64,000 nucleotides of DNA from contig OU452200.1 of assembly GCA_911728435.2 (NCBI GenBank), forward strand, positions 29,651,715 to 29,715,714, read 5' to 3'. The notes beneath the pieces are model-generated. The model was not told the origin of the DNA and did not search any database. It saw nothing but the letters and a program-made list of their open reading frames with translations. Positions 12,179 to 22,915 of the stretch are shown piece after piece. Origin of the DNA: Apoderus coryli (lineage: Eukaryota; Arthropoda; Insecta; Coleoptera; Attelabidae). Every line of letters starts with the position of its first letter. Position 1 is the first letter of the stretch. Both the position numbers and the translations under genes were made by a program.

Positions 12179-12419
12179 TATTGTATAATTAAGAATTGCT
12201 TGTTACATAAAGCAACAAGACTTTAAGTTATGTTGGAAATTTATTTCACACTACTATGCTTCCACCAGACGGCCGTTTCGTCGATCCACGACTCATCAGT
12301 GGTGATCGGCAGGTAGTGTGACCTAAACTTCCAACAATTTACAAAGAGCTTATACTAGCACGAGAATTGATTGATTGCTAGGTGTCGCCACAAACATCTC
12401 TCTCTCTATTGTATAATTA
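12179..12419. mobile_element. Retrozyme-like insertion with 13-bp target duplication
   Basis: The insert spans 12192-12406 and is flanked by TATTGTATAATTA at 12179-12191 and 12407-12419. The left part (12192 to about 12375) is the minus orientation of the 337-bp unit and includes a complete hammerhead. The right part (about 12376-12406, GCTAGGTGTCGCCACAAACATCTCTCTCT) is the plus orientation of the unit's 3' end. Outer ends match those of the larger insertion at 53394-54446. The 5'-inverted structure with a target duplication is what target-primed reverse transcription with twin priming produces. Confidence 0.85.
12263..12304 (-). ncRNA. Type-I hammerhead ribozyme, canonical core
   Basis: The minus strand gives CACCA (stem I), CUGAUGA, GUCG-UGGAU-CGAC (perfect stem II), GAAAC, GGCC, GUC, then UGGUG (stem I partner). 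Stem III is AC/GU, or ACG/CGU with a 2-nt loop. Cleavage is predicted after the GUC, between 12268 and 12267. All invariant core positions of the known hammerhead family are present. Very short stem III is typical of retrozymes and Penelope-associated hammerheads, which often act as dimers. Confidence 0.85.
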
Positions 12420-12930
12420 TTATAAGCATACTTTTGTCATTATTTACCAGTATTAAAATAAATGTTACTTGCCTACTATTATGGAACAGTAAATCCGATC
12501 TAACATTTCCGATTTTTCTTCCACAACATGGATTGCTAATTACCTATATGTCATTTTGCCATTTACAAGGTGGACGGCTTTTCCCTATGTTTGATAGGGT
12601 AATTAAGAATAAGTTGAGTGTTTGAAATAATGAACAACACAACAACTTGATTTTAGAATAACAATAATAATTGACGATTAATATTTCACATTTATTTACA
12701 GCTGAACTATCCATAAGAGTGAATTACTAATTACCCTCTTTTTGTTCTGTTTCTCATTTATTATTATGTTCACTGGTTGTAGGTACATTCCCATGTATAT
12801 ATTATGTATGAAATTAAATTAAATTCGATGGTGTTGTGTATCTATCACTAGTTAACACGTTGACTGCCGGCGTATTTTTTATTGTATTTTACGTATGGCA
12901 GGTTGTACTCGCTTCGGCGGCGGCGGTACT
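12420..12930. other. Non-coding; dispersed repeat related to 10.8 kb
   Basis: Two short blocks (about 12525-12620 and 12718-12760) repeat the 10.8-kb sequence. The ORFs here do not resemble known proteins. Confidence 0.4.
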
Positions 12931-13278
12931 TATAACGGGTGATTTTTTAGCAACTTTCTTTTTGGCAACACTGTCCACTGGCCTGTTAAAACAACAAATC
13001 TTCATGAGGCAGCTTGGACTACGTACGTTCTTGGAATATTCTTTCGATGTGCTAGGCATGTCATCGATGATCATGGGGCAACTTATACCAGGGTCATCGA
13101 TGGATTCCTTTGATGTAGTAGGTCCTTACTTATACTTATGTCTATGTCCCAACTAGAAGGTTCCAATTTTCTTCGTTTTGGTGCCTCCTCTATAAATTCA
13201 ATTATTTCATAAAAACATGTACGCACAACATTTAATAGAAGTGCGTTGTTTTCTTACCTGTATTAAGATGATGTAATA

Positions 13279-13532
13279 TTAGTGTTGCATACCATTTAAG
13301 GCTCTTCGACACCCAAACTGAAAATTATCCGGAGAAAAATGTTTCGCACACAGTAGAAGTATTTTATCAAAAGGAATGTTAAATAAACGGGGGTTGTTGA
13401 TATTTGCCAACCACTTTAGTAGCATTTCTTTATTAGGGTTCGGAAATGGGAAAAAACTACCATTTTTAGTCTCACAAACAATTGGGAACACATTTGTTTT
13501 TTGCGGGTCAACTTCTCGAACAAAAAGAGCCA
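13279..13532 (-). pseudogene. THAP-like zinc-finger exon fragment
   Basis: An 84-residue frame from the methionine at 13532 (10 more residues if the upstream ATG at 13563 is used) contains a cysteine followed by FFPFPNPNKEMLLKWL and LLLCAKHFSPDNF. These match the basic/proline patch, the invariant tryptophan and the C-x2-HF-x2-DxF end of THAP domains. Only one cysteine of the N-terminal pair is visible. An ACAG/GTAAGA splice-donor-like site lies just downstream near 13257. THAP domains occur in P-element transposases and host regulators; I cannot tell which. It lies inside the TIRs of the transposon at 12935-14504, on the opposite strand. Confidence 0.5.
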
Positions 13533-13861
13533 TAATAATTAAAATAGCACACACTGTACGCAATTTTTATGCACAATTTACCAATAAACAAACTTTTAAA
13601 CAAACTTTCAAACTCAACGAAAAAAATCAAAATAAGACTAGAAATTATAACACAAAAAAATGGCCACCTTTTGTGGGAGATACCAAAATATTTTAAACAT
13701 AAAATATGGGGATGTTTTCTGATTTTAAAATGAAAATTATTTTAGCGAGACCTAGCGATAGGAAGTCAAACTAAACGTAATAGAACAGACAGTTTTCTTC
13801 ACTTTTCTTTTGCAGCGCCTCTGCCATTTGAGTTAATCTTCGAAAGGGGTATGTTTTGTGA

Positions 13862-14394
13862 TTGCAAGAACTGCCAATGCATGCCGAAAAATGTACTGTT
13901 TGGCGTGTATTATGGGCCGGTGGCATGATTGGACCGTACTTTTTCCAAGATGAAGAAGGCAAGAACATTACTGTGAATGGCGAGCGCTACCGTGCGATGA
14001 TTACAATTTTTTTTGTCCAAAATGGAAGAGCTGGACTTGACTGACATGTGGTTTCTGCAAGACGGGGCCACATGCTACACAGCACGCGAAACAATAGCCC
14101 AATTGAGAAGCGAGTTCGGTGAACAGTTTATTTCACGTTTGGTGCCAGTCAATTGGCCGCCGAGATCGTGCGATTTAAAGCCGTTAGACTATATTTTGAG
14201 GGCTATGTTAAGGCTAATGTGTACAATAAGGACAAGCCCGCAACGGTTGACGCACTGGAAGCCAATATTGAAGAATTTGTTCGTGTGATACCGGCCAATA
14301 TGTTGGAGAGAGTATGCCGAAATTGGACCCAGCGTATAAACCATTTGAGTCGTAGCCGCGGTCAACATTTACATGAAATCATCTTTAAAAATTG
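13862..14394 (+). pseudogene. DD41D mariner-like transposase, C-terminal half, frameshifted
   Basis: Three frames in sequence give ELPMHAEKCTVWRVLWAGG...PYFFQDEEGKNITVNGERYRAMI, then MWFLQDGATCYTARETIAQL...VNWPPRSCDLKPLDY, then VKANVYNKDKPATVDALEAN...HEIIFKN and a stop. The second and third catalytic aspartates (LQD and PLD) are separated by exactly 41 residues. Frameshifts near 14020 and 14195 and the lost N-terminus make it inactive. It belongs to the same superfamily as 30251-31363, but a different subfamily. Confidence 0.85.
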
Positions 14395-14504
14395 AATTAT
14401 GTATTATATCGTTCTATCGCCTCAAAAAAATATTTCATACATTTCTCTAAATTTTACGTGTTTTTTTTTTAAATCAAATCCAAAAGTTCTTAAAAATCAC
14501 CTGT

Positions 14505-14936
14505 TACAGGGGCAGGGCGCGGACGGTGTATTTCATATGGGGCAAAAGTTTAATTTTTAGAGCCGTTTTGTGCAAAGGTAGATGTCAACGTCTAATGAAG
14601 TCCCACGTAAAAACCCCGTCTCGTCTATTGTTTAAAATCCTCAACGTGCACAGCGCGCCGCAACCCGAAATGTAATATTGCTCAGTGCCAATTCGGTCTC
14701 TAACCCAAACTGACACATACTTGCTCCTAGAAGGAGAGACAATGAGGCAGAAGCCTAACCAAGGAAATCTTTATTTCACTATTCTTTGAGTTGACTTCTA
14801 GACGCTTTACCCAGTGCTCAGTCTTGTATCTTGCGAATTGCGCATAATCCTCGAGAAAATTGCGTTTAACATTTCATCAGTTAGGTAGTTGGAACCTATA
14901 CTGTTATAAGAAGATATGTAGTAATTCAGTAAAGGG
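14505..14936. other. Non-coding, locally GC-richer
   Basis: Nothing recognised. About 14510-14760 is less AT-rich than its surroundings and may be older unique DNA or an unrecognised repeat. Confidence 0.35.
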
Positions 14937-15020
14937 TTTTGTGGCGTCATTGATAGAGAGTGCGCTTCGCAGGCGGAAGGTTCTGAGTTCGTAACCCAGC
15001 TCTGGCAATACTTTTTTTTT
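14937..15020 (+). repeat. tRNA-Ala(CGC)-like SINE head or tRNA pseudogene
   Basis: The sequence follows tRNA layout. There is an A-box-like TGGCGTCATTGATAGAG, then an anticodon arm GCGCTTCGCAGGCGG with CGC at 14968-14970 in the position used by alanine tRNAs. A B-box-like AGTTCGTAACC follows and then CTCTGGCAATAC and a run of nine T. The acceptor arm does not pair and the T loop is mutated, so it is not a functional tRNA. It could be a tRNA-derived SINE fragment or a tRNA pseudogene. Confidence 0.5.
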
Positions 15021-16816
15021 CTAATTTTTGAATAAAGTAGTTAATTAGTTACGTTAGTATATTGGAAATAATGAAGATAATACCAATATAATAATTATTA
15101 TTATTAAAATTTCAATACGCAGGCCATATATTTTTGATTATATTATATCTTGTCGGAAAAGTTTTGAGGCGACACAACCGATTTTTTGTAATGTAATTAA
15201 AATATTCTCTACTTTCAACTTCCCGATAACAAGGGGTGCCAAAAACCTTGCTAGCACCCGGGCGCTCTAGGTCTAGGCGCGGCCCCATAGACATTAATCG
15301 ATAATATTATCATGACATTAATGTACATATTATTAAATAGAGAAATATTTTTGGAACACCTCCAAATAATATTTAAACTGAAAAAAAATAACAATTTGGT
15401 GATATGTGGGAAAATATTTGTGGGCGATAAGCAGGTTGCAATAGAGCTCTCGTTTACTACTTATTATAATCCTGGCATCTTTGCATCGAAATTTCCGATC
15501 AGTATCTTTGAGAATTGTTATAGTATATTATACACTACCTAATATTATATATGTATTATATCAACTTATTTATCGGAAGATCTAAGGACCCGGCAAAAGT
15601 ACGTACAAGCGCAGGAGCTGAATGTCTTTGATGGTCAAGATATCTTTTCTGTTACTGAATGTATATACAATGAAAAAGATCTCTGTTTGTGTAGCAGATG
15701 CTATCTTTATATATTTTAGCTACCAACCATATGACTTAGCAAAGTTGTATAGGGCGCCGATCATAAATTATATTTCTAAAAAACAAATACGAAAAGTTAT
15801 AACCAAATGCTTATTGCCTTATTATAATATACAGTGCCATCAAATTAGCTGGTCCACATTTCCAACGGCTAAAACTTCTTTATTTTTCATTGTATACCTA
15901 TGTATAGTAGTGAACCAAAAAACAATTCGGTATGCAGCCTCGAACTGTTAAATATACAGGGTTTTAAAAAAGTTATATATCTAAATATTATTTTTTTTTT
16001 GTAATAGAACCAGTCGCGGCTGGTCGGGGTAGGCACCGCCTACCTTTAAAACTTCGCCCTAAATTAAATACTCAATTTATTATTATTGAATTTAAAAAAA
16101 AAATATTGATTCTTATATTAATTTCATTTTCTACCTTAAACCTTTAAAACATGCCCTTTAATTCAATAATTATCTGTAGGTATAATATAAATATTGCAAA
16201 ATAGGTTTACCGCTGGTGCTATAACCCACTACCGAGACTTCGCATTTTTACAGGCAACTGTTATCGTCGCCTACACCGTATACTCGTATACACTCGTATA
16301 TACCTATGTACATCGACATTCATTCATTTTGGTACTGAAGATGTCTTGTTTTGGATGGAACATTTTATAGCAAAGTTTGATAGGTGATACCAAAGATTAA
16401 TCTACACAATAGATAGTCAGCTCAATGCATTAAAATCAGAACATCTCTAAGTATGCCTGCCACTACGTGGCGTAGACTAGCGTGTAAAGCATAGAGCAGT
16501 ATTGTCACAGCCAGAAACCGTTTTGTAGTTTATTAATATCAAAAACAAAACGCAACGTATAACAATTATTTAGATCATTTGCAACAGATATGCACCGGCA
16601 ATGCTGTATTGTCAGAGAGAGAAATTGATGAAATTCTGTATTAATCTGAAGGGGATACGCAGGGAGGGTAGAAAAAAAAACAACCGAATGTGGTGTGTGT
16701 CGTGCTGTTGCCAATTCGTCGGTAAAAGAAACACACAGGGTGATTTATTACAAGTACAGTATAATAAAAGCCTAATCTCTATGAATTAAATTTAATATAA
16801 TAATATTTAATCCATG
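15021..16816. other. AT-rich non-coding DNA
   Basis: No supported gene. A 109-codon ORF at 15622-15951 has no recognisable domain and AT-rich composition like its surroundings. There is a GC-richer patch near 15225-15290. Confidence 0.4.
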
Positions 16817-16858
16817 TCATACATGTTTCAAGACTAGACCAGTCCCATGATCAGTGGC
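16817..16858 (-). ncRNA. Degenerate hammerhead-like motif
   Basis: The minus strand reads GCCA, CUGAUCA (G to C in box 1), U, GGGACU-GGUCU-AGUCUU, GAAAC, AU, GUA. It is the same subfamily as 11405-11445 and 11758-11805, with stem II extended by G-U pairs. The changed box 1 should abolish cleavage. Confidence 0.45.
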
Positions 16859-19800
16859 GAACAATCGTTAAATGAAAAGCTTTTAGATAGAAACATACTT
16901 TTGACTAAATATTTCACGTAGACAATGTGGCAAAGATGTAACAAGATTGTTGTAGATCTTATAATACCTATAATAAAAAAAATATCAGTGCTACCTATAT
17001 TATATTAGGTATACCTATTATAATAGTCTGTCTCTTCATCAGGTATAAGTTCCACTTTATCGGTTTAGGTACTTAAATTTTACTTCTTTTTAATGTTTCT
17101 TCGGGTAAATAATAAGTTCGGTAGGAATAGGGCTTTGGGTATGAAACAAAAAAGATAGAAAATAGAAATTTGATATAGGGGTAGTTCTAAGCATTTACAA
17201 GTTTGTTACGTGTAGCGATTTTCGATGCCGCCCCCGGAGGTATACATGAGGGCGGCGCAATGCCGTTTTAAATATCTCGTTTCGCTTTCTTGGAAAATAA
17301 AAAATTATAACTGAAACTTAGTACTTAATACGTGGGCGTAAGAGGTAAGCTCACTTCACAGGTCTCTATTAATGAAAGAAAGTTAACATTTTGAGCATCT
17401 GCGTAAAATTAAATGTATCCGTTTGGTGGATAGTTTTGATTACAATAAGTCGGTGCCAAGCCCAAGCCCGAAACTAAATAAATCTATATTTACCTACTAC
17501 CTATTTGGCTTGGTACCGACTATTATGTGCATTGTTGTCTTTTGAATGATATTTGTATTTTGTTATTTTTCGTATTTTTTATTAGTTCTTTTGACAGCTC
17601 TGGTGTCATCAATACACCTGTATCCCGAATTGCACCAAATTGCGATGCTATTGAACAAGCATATAATCCTAAATATAATATTCTTTTTGAACTACCTGTA
17701 TCTCGAAAACCAAGCCGTAGCGGACCCATGTACATATGAAATTTGTATCTTAAAATTAGTCAAAGAATGACCCTTTAAAGTTTGTACAAGTACTTATGCA
17801 ACACCCTGTATACATAGATACTTTGATTTGCAATTTGCAAATCTGTCAAACTAGGTAATGCTGTTTTTTTTTATTTACTTTCAAATATGGTGTTATGTAA
17901 TTGTATTCAAATTAAATGTTTGGGGATGATATTTACGAGTTTTATTTTTTTATATAGAGAAACTGTTATTCAGTTTTTAAGGATCAATCTGAAGCAGACG
18001 ATTGTACTTGTTAAAACATGAAAAAAGTTATTGTCGTGATACTTTTAACACCCTGTTGGTGGGTTTTTAAAGCTTTTTACGAAACGTGTTAACAATACAA
18101 TCTACATAAATCGTTAGTTTTTTAAAGTTTTATGATCATTGCACAAAAACCAATATTAGGGAGACTGTAAGTTTTTTTTCAATTCGGCGTTGCAGAATTT
18201 GAACCTAATTGTGATAATTGTGTTATTTTACTAGTATAGATATTTTTGAGTAAATTAATTCGGTTATAATCGATGAGTAGAATCTTTGGAGTAAAATACA
18301 TTTCACAAAAACCCTGAACCATATTTCTCAATAGATTTAAATTTTCATTAAAAACAGATTAAAAATTCTAATTTTTTACATCCTGCATTTCGAAACCGTA
18401 TTTTTTTAAATAATTATTGTCATGCTGGAAATTTCAAACCTTATTTACTTCAGCAACTTGTAAAAAGCACAGCCTTTTTAATATTAACATTTCTTAAAAT
18501 CGATATTACGCGATAACGATGACTTTCTATCAATATCACAGAAGGATACATTTATTACGTATATAATTTGTTAGATTTTACATCTCCGAATTGAAACACA
18601 CGCAAAAAATGTGCATAAAAAAGTTAGGGTAGCATTTCATGCCTGTATGCCCCTTTAATTTACCCGCCTCGGAGATTTATTTTTTCATTATGTTAACGAC
18701 AAGTTGAATCTGCTGTTTGAGTTTGATCCTTAAAACTGAATCAGGTAATAACCGGAAGTCCTATCTATAACGCCAAATTTAGTTAATTTAAATATAACTT
18801 TTTGATGCATCCTTATATCCGAAATTTAAAATTAAATGACTAAAATAATATTATTTTAGTCATTTAAAATTATTGTCTAAAACATTTAATAAACCAGCCC
18901 TGTATATTTATACTATTATAGTAATTTCTTTTATTTTCGTCCATACACATTAATCTTTGCGTAGATAGGTATACGTATACCATATAATTTTAAACAAAAA
19001 AAACTGCTGCACAGTAGTACATATATGATACCTATAATATAAAAACAAACTCCCACCTCGTAGGGGAAAGTATACTCGTCCTTGTCTAACATTGCCCATA
19101 TGATTATTTTATTTCAACACAATACATATAACGCCATCTACAATTTCCATGGTTGCATGTTTTTCTAATAGATGTAGCTCGTGTCGAGACAGTTTCAATT
19201 TTTGTTTTATTTCCCATATACGCTGACTATCTATTGTGTAGAATAATCTTTGGTGATACTTATGTTTATGAGATATAAACTGATCTAGCATATACCATAA
19301 TTATTGTTTATTTAAATTAAAAATAAATTCTATAACTTGCAGTGGCAATGTTGTTAGAAAGAAACATGACCATATACTGTGTAATATATAAGTGTATATA
19401 TATAACTACGTTTGATAAGCGACTCCCCTAATTAACCGTTGACACAATCACAGAATATCCCGACACGGCAGTCTTACCAGCACATAAATTTGCAAGATGG
19501 TATCGAAACAGCCAATTGTAACTCCCCTGTGGTGAGTCGTGTAGAACACCCGTCACGTATGCAACCCTATACGCTGTTTATACACATACAATATGTGTAT
19601 CGTATTCCTATTTTACCTTTTGTTTTTGCTTATTCTTCCAAACAGATAGTAATTATTCTATAGTTATGAATGTGTTTCTACCAACTACGAAACGTGTGTA
19701 TATTTTGTTTTAAAACGTGTTACTTCTAGTTTGCTGATTGTGTAAAACTTTGCGAGGAATGTTGTAAGTTTAATTCGTTCTCGACAATAGATTTTTTAAA

Positions 19801-19967
19801 AGGTGAACCACGATGTTGTAGAAATTGATCATCTAGTATGTGTTCTATGTTCATGTATTTTATAACATTTCAACACCAATCCATAGGTGCAACAAGAGTT
19901 ATTTCTAAACATTATACACAAATTCCATTTTTTGTTTAAGGCAGGAAAATTATCATGACACGTACAG
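16859..19967. other. AT-rich non-coding DNA with transposon-end motifs
   Basis: No gene is recognised. An ACACCCTGTATAC motif at about 17802-17814 and CCCTGTATAT near 18898 resemble the TACAGGGTG termini of mariner-like elements elsewhere in the window. The region about 17600-17815 (a CTATCTCGAAAACC-type block) is probably such an element. Overlapping ORFs on both strands at 17.52-17.77 kb are not convincing proteins. Confidence 0.4.
18832..18867. repeat. Perfect 36-bp palindrome
   Basis: TTAAATGACTAAAATAAT is followed immediately by its exact complement, with no loop. Purely AT-rich apart from one G and one C in each arm. Function unknown; it could be the end-to-end junction of two small inverted repeats. 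Confidence 0.8.
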
Positions 19968-20640
19968 GTTTTTTTTTTAAATGGTCCGTTCGACACGGTT
20001 TCACTGCAGCCTCATGGGCTTATTTTGAAAAGGCCCCCTATTTTATGCCACCCAATCCAACAACCCTGTACCCTTCACTAACTTGTGGAGTTCAGTTGTA
20101 AGGCTACACACTCAAATATTACATGGTAATCTGTTTCATCTGCCCCATTACCCAATCTGCATTGCAGGTCCCCGTTATACAGCCCCATCTTATTTAGGTG
20201 TTCTCTCAGAGCGCAATGCCCAGTAAGGAGTCCCATAGTTACTCGCATCTGGCTCCTGCTTAATGATAGCAGTTTGCCTGCTTGCGAATATGTAACCAAT
20301 ATCTCTGGTGCTCGCTTTTGGCTCAGCACTTAAGGAGTTCCCTCGCGGTTCTTTTAGACAAGCCCAGCGCAGGTTCCGTGCCAGTATATGGGGTTTGAGA
20401 GGCTTCTCTAGGTAGCTAATCCGCTCTCTTGTTGCCTTCTATTCCCGAGTGCCCCGGGACCCACACTAGATTAACCCTATTGTGACCAGCCATGGCCCTA
20501 AGGTCTCTTTGGCATCCCGATACCAGTTTAGTTGTAACCTTTGGGCTTTTCAGATCCCTTAACGCCGCTTGTTTGTATAAGCCATCATTCTATTTAGTTT
20601 GGCACATTGTAAAATTGCAAACACTTCGACTTGACACACG
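19968..20640 (-). pseudogene. LINE fragment with RNase H and C-terminal zinc knuckle
   Basis: The minus strand encodes an RNase H end (VNLVWVPGHSGIEGNKRAD, then a stop), then SQMRVTMGLLTGHCALREHL and a cysteine/histidine cluster. One copy of the same protein at 51487-51954 is better preserved. A poly(A) tail (poly(T) at 19971-19980 on the plus strand) closes the 3' end. Stops and frameshifts make it dead. RNase H in a LINE ORF2 points to the I/R1 groups. It directly abuts a different LINE on its 5' side, suggesting nesting. Confidence 0.8.
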
Positions 20641-21352
20641 GATGTAGGGATTTCTTATCACTTCTCTAAATAGTGTGGAACTCTATAACGTAACTAAACC
20701 TCTTCCGTAGCTTTATAAGAAGCCTCGGGTTTTTAACCCTTTTTCCATGTCGTCCCTTAATGTGTCTGCTGGTGATATTTTCCCTGTCCTCCAGTGCGTT
20801 TGCTTTCTGCTTATTATAACACAATATGTTATCTGTTAAGCAATAAAATATATTTTCTTAGTATGCTGTCTTCTTGTTGAGATCATCAGAGTCATAATTC
20901 CGCCTATTTTCTTTTTTTCTGTCACTCACATCGTAGTCGACTGCTTGTCTAACAAGTGGGTTCTCGTGGACTTCAGCCAGAGCCTGTTCTTGATTACGTC
21001 TCTAAAGGCGATGATATTCAGGTCCCTTCTGATCTGCGTATTTGACATACACCAGGCAGCGCCCAGTTCCGTTCAGATGGCTTTGTTGCTTCCAACATAA
21101 ATTAAGGCTAATAGCACGGCATCCGTGACGATATGGAGCTTGGTCTGCAAGGGCAGTTTGCTCCATTAACATACCATCGGAAAAAGGTTCGTCTGCTCTT
21201 TTCGATACGTCGTCTTCAGGTCCTGCTTCTGTCCCCTTCGTGGTTTGCAGTGTCTTGCCATTCTATGCATTTGATGAGTATTGCAGTTTTCTTGTCCACG
21301 TACATTTTGAGTTTTTCATTTGGCGTACCATTCCGTGAAATCATCGCAACAT
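20641..21352 (-). pseudogene. Jockey-like LINE ORF2 3' fragment
   Basis: A diverged copy of the element at 58345-59290. It shares the block ENPLVRQAVDYDV (ANPLIREAVNYNV at 58-59 kb), the KNPRLL/TREPYY-like 3' UTR block and the CACTATTTAGAGAAGTGATA sequence. Multiple frameshifts. Its 3' end is cut where the RNase H LINE begins. Confidence 0.65.
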
Positions 21353-22600
21353 ATTGAAGATATCTAGTAACCAGTTCGGGGCTGGGGCTTCTAGCTATGC
21401 TCTGCGTCGTCTGCGTCGGACGCTAGTGTGTTGTGCTGCGTTCGCGGTGTGTCGGTGGTGTTGATTGCGGACACAGTTATGTTTTTCTTAGATATTGAAT
21501 GAATAAAGCAGTTCTATAAAATTTGTTCAGAATCAGATATTTAGATATGGAACGTACTTACTAGACGTACTACGATTACGAAGTCTAATAAAATATCTAC
21601 CATCCGTTTACGCCGCAATAATTGGAGATTGATTTTTCTAATGTAAGTTTTCAAAACCAAAGTTTTGGAATTTGTTCCTGCATGAATTGTTTGGTTATAG
21701 TATTATAGTACATTTCCAATGTTCTTACTTTTTGAAAATTTTCAGTGCGCTTTCGGGTGTATTCGACACTTTTGGATACTGGCACTGACCTCCAAATTCA
21801 CTCTGGTTGTTGTATTTATATAAGATAATAAAACTTGGAATATACGACAATCCAATATGCCTGTAAAGACAAATAGGAAGTATGGCAAATTTAAAACGAT
21901 TTTCAGATGTTAAGTCAAAGATATTTCTAATCACGAAAATCAAATGTTCAGAATTTATTTGTTAAATCAGAGTATTCTGAAAAACTTTTAAGGCTTTTTT
22001 TTCCTAATTTAACCTATTACTTGTATACCTGTATTATATTATCCTAGATTTGGATAATATCCTAATTATTATTGCTGTTGAGTTATTATAACTATTTAAT
22101 AATTAGGAGATTATCCAAATCTAGCATAATACAAATTTGTTGCATGTTAGAATACATAAAACAAAAACAAATTAGCATAAGATTTAAAAGGTTATTAAAC
22201 AAAATAAATCATTAACTTAAATGCTATATAGACGTGACATTTTGTTGTTTTATAAATAGGTGTCCGTTAAAATACCATAACATCAACCTACCTTGCTAGA
22301 AAATAAAAATAAACAACACGCAGACAATTTATTCACGTGTAATATGTCCTTAATTCCATAATAAATAATTATTGTTGTCTAAATTAAAATTCTTTTCTTA
22401 TGTTAACTGCAAATAATAGGCATAACTGTAGATTTTAAATATCAAGTTATCAATTTAATAATGTAATGAAATTTTTCAACACTCTCGATTTCTATAACCA
22501 TTGAACAAATTTATAAATTGGTGATGTAACTGTTAAAAATAAAAATGTTACCTTTTACTTAGTTAAGTTTATTTTATTTAATTTGTTTCTTTTTGTATAG
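21353..22600. other. Non-coding spacer
   Basis: About 21370-21470 is a GC-rich island with GCGTCGTCTGCGTCGGACGC repeats; the rest is AT-rich. No gene is recognised apart from the hairpin listed separately. Confidence 0.4.
22034..22134. repeat. Imperfect inverted repeat (hairpin, about 35-bp arms)
   Basis: TTATCCTAGATTTGGATAAT...CCTAATTATTA is mirrored by TAATAATTAGG...ATTATCCAAATCTAG with a loop of about 30 bp. It resembles a small fold-back MITE; no target duplication is evident. Confidence 0.7.
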
Positions 22601-22611
22601 TTTGTTCACAT

Positions 22612-22790
22612 TGACCTGTTTTCGACAAGGTGATATGTATAGATGTTTAAATCCTAAACTACACTTATAGAGGTAACCCTCACATTCGTGTAACTAATCT
22701 AAGGTTCTTTAAGCCACTGATGATGGACATATGATGCGAAACGTCTGGCTAAAATTAGAAGATTGCAACGTATATATATATATAAATTTT
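22612..22790 (+). repeat. Hammerhead-bearing dispersed repeat, family A, copy 1
   Basis: Shares an ordered set of blocks with the minus strand of 36525-36735: GTGATATGTATA, GTTTAAATC, CCCTCACAT, AAGGTTC-TTAAGCCACTGA, the hammerhead-like core, TCTGGC, and a (TA)n tail after AACGTATATA. The tail resembles the simple-repeat 3' ends of retroelements. No protein coding. Confidence 0.7.
22713..22749 (+). ncRNA. Hammerhead-like motif, stem II decayed
   Basis: GCCA (stem I), CUGAUGA, U, a poorly paired stem II, GAAAC, GUC, UGGC (stem I partner). Stem I is perfect and both boxes are intact, but the AU of stem III is missing and stem II no longer pairs. The sister copy at 36571-36609 is intact. Confidence 0.55.
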
Positions 22791-22880
22791 ATTTTATAAT
22801 ATTTCGGCTAAATATATTTAAACTATTGTGTGTAAGGTTTTGTGGTGTCAGCCTATATAAGTTAAAACTCTTTTTACTTT

Positions 22881-22915
22881 CCAAGCTTTCGGAACACTTT
22901 AATTCCTTCTTCAGG
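22881..22915 (-). ncRNA. Hammerhead-like motif of the CUGAAGAAGG type
   Basis: The minus strand reads CC, CUGAAGA, extra A, GGAA...UUCC (4-bp stem II), GAAA, GCUU, GG. Stem III would be the self-complementary AGCU, workable only between two RNAs. It is on the coding strand of, and about 930 bp downstream from, the Penelope-like ORF, so it might mark that element's 3' terminal repeat. That link is inferred. Confidence 0.45.

Larger units (their letters stand above)
12935..14504 (+). mobile_element. Dead DD41D mariner-like transposon
   Basis: The ends are imperfect inverted repeats: left ACGGGTGATTTTTTAGCAAC and right the complement of ACAGGTGATTTTTAAGAAC. TA dinucleotides at 12933-12934 and 14505-14506 fit a mariner target duplication. 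The plus strand holds a broken transposase (13862-14394). The N-terminal DNA-binding half is missing and the space holds a THAP-like exon on the opposite strand. Not autonomous. Confidence 0.75.

Noticed and set aside
12836..13156. 106-codon plus ORF with a hydrophobic start
   Set aside because: It runs across the left end of a transposon (12935) and has no domain; a chance frame.
14937..15010. Functional tRNA-Ala gene
   Set aside because: The acceptor stem does not pair and the T arm is mutated; better explained as SINE or tRNA pseudogene.
15622..15951. 109-codon plus ORF
   Set aside because: No domain, composition like the surrounding non-coding DNA, no splice or neighbour evidence.
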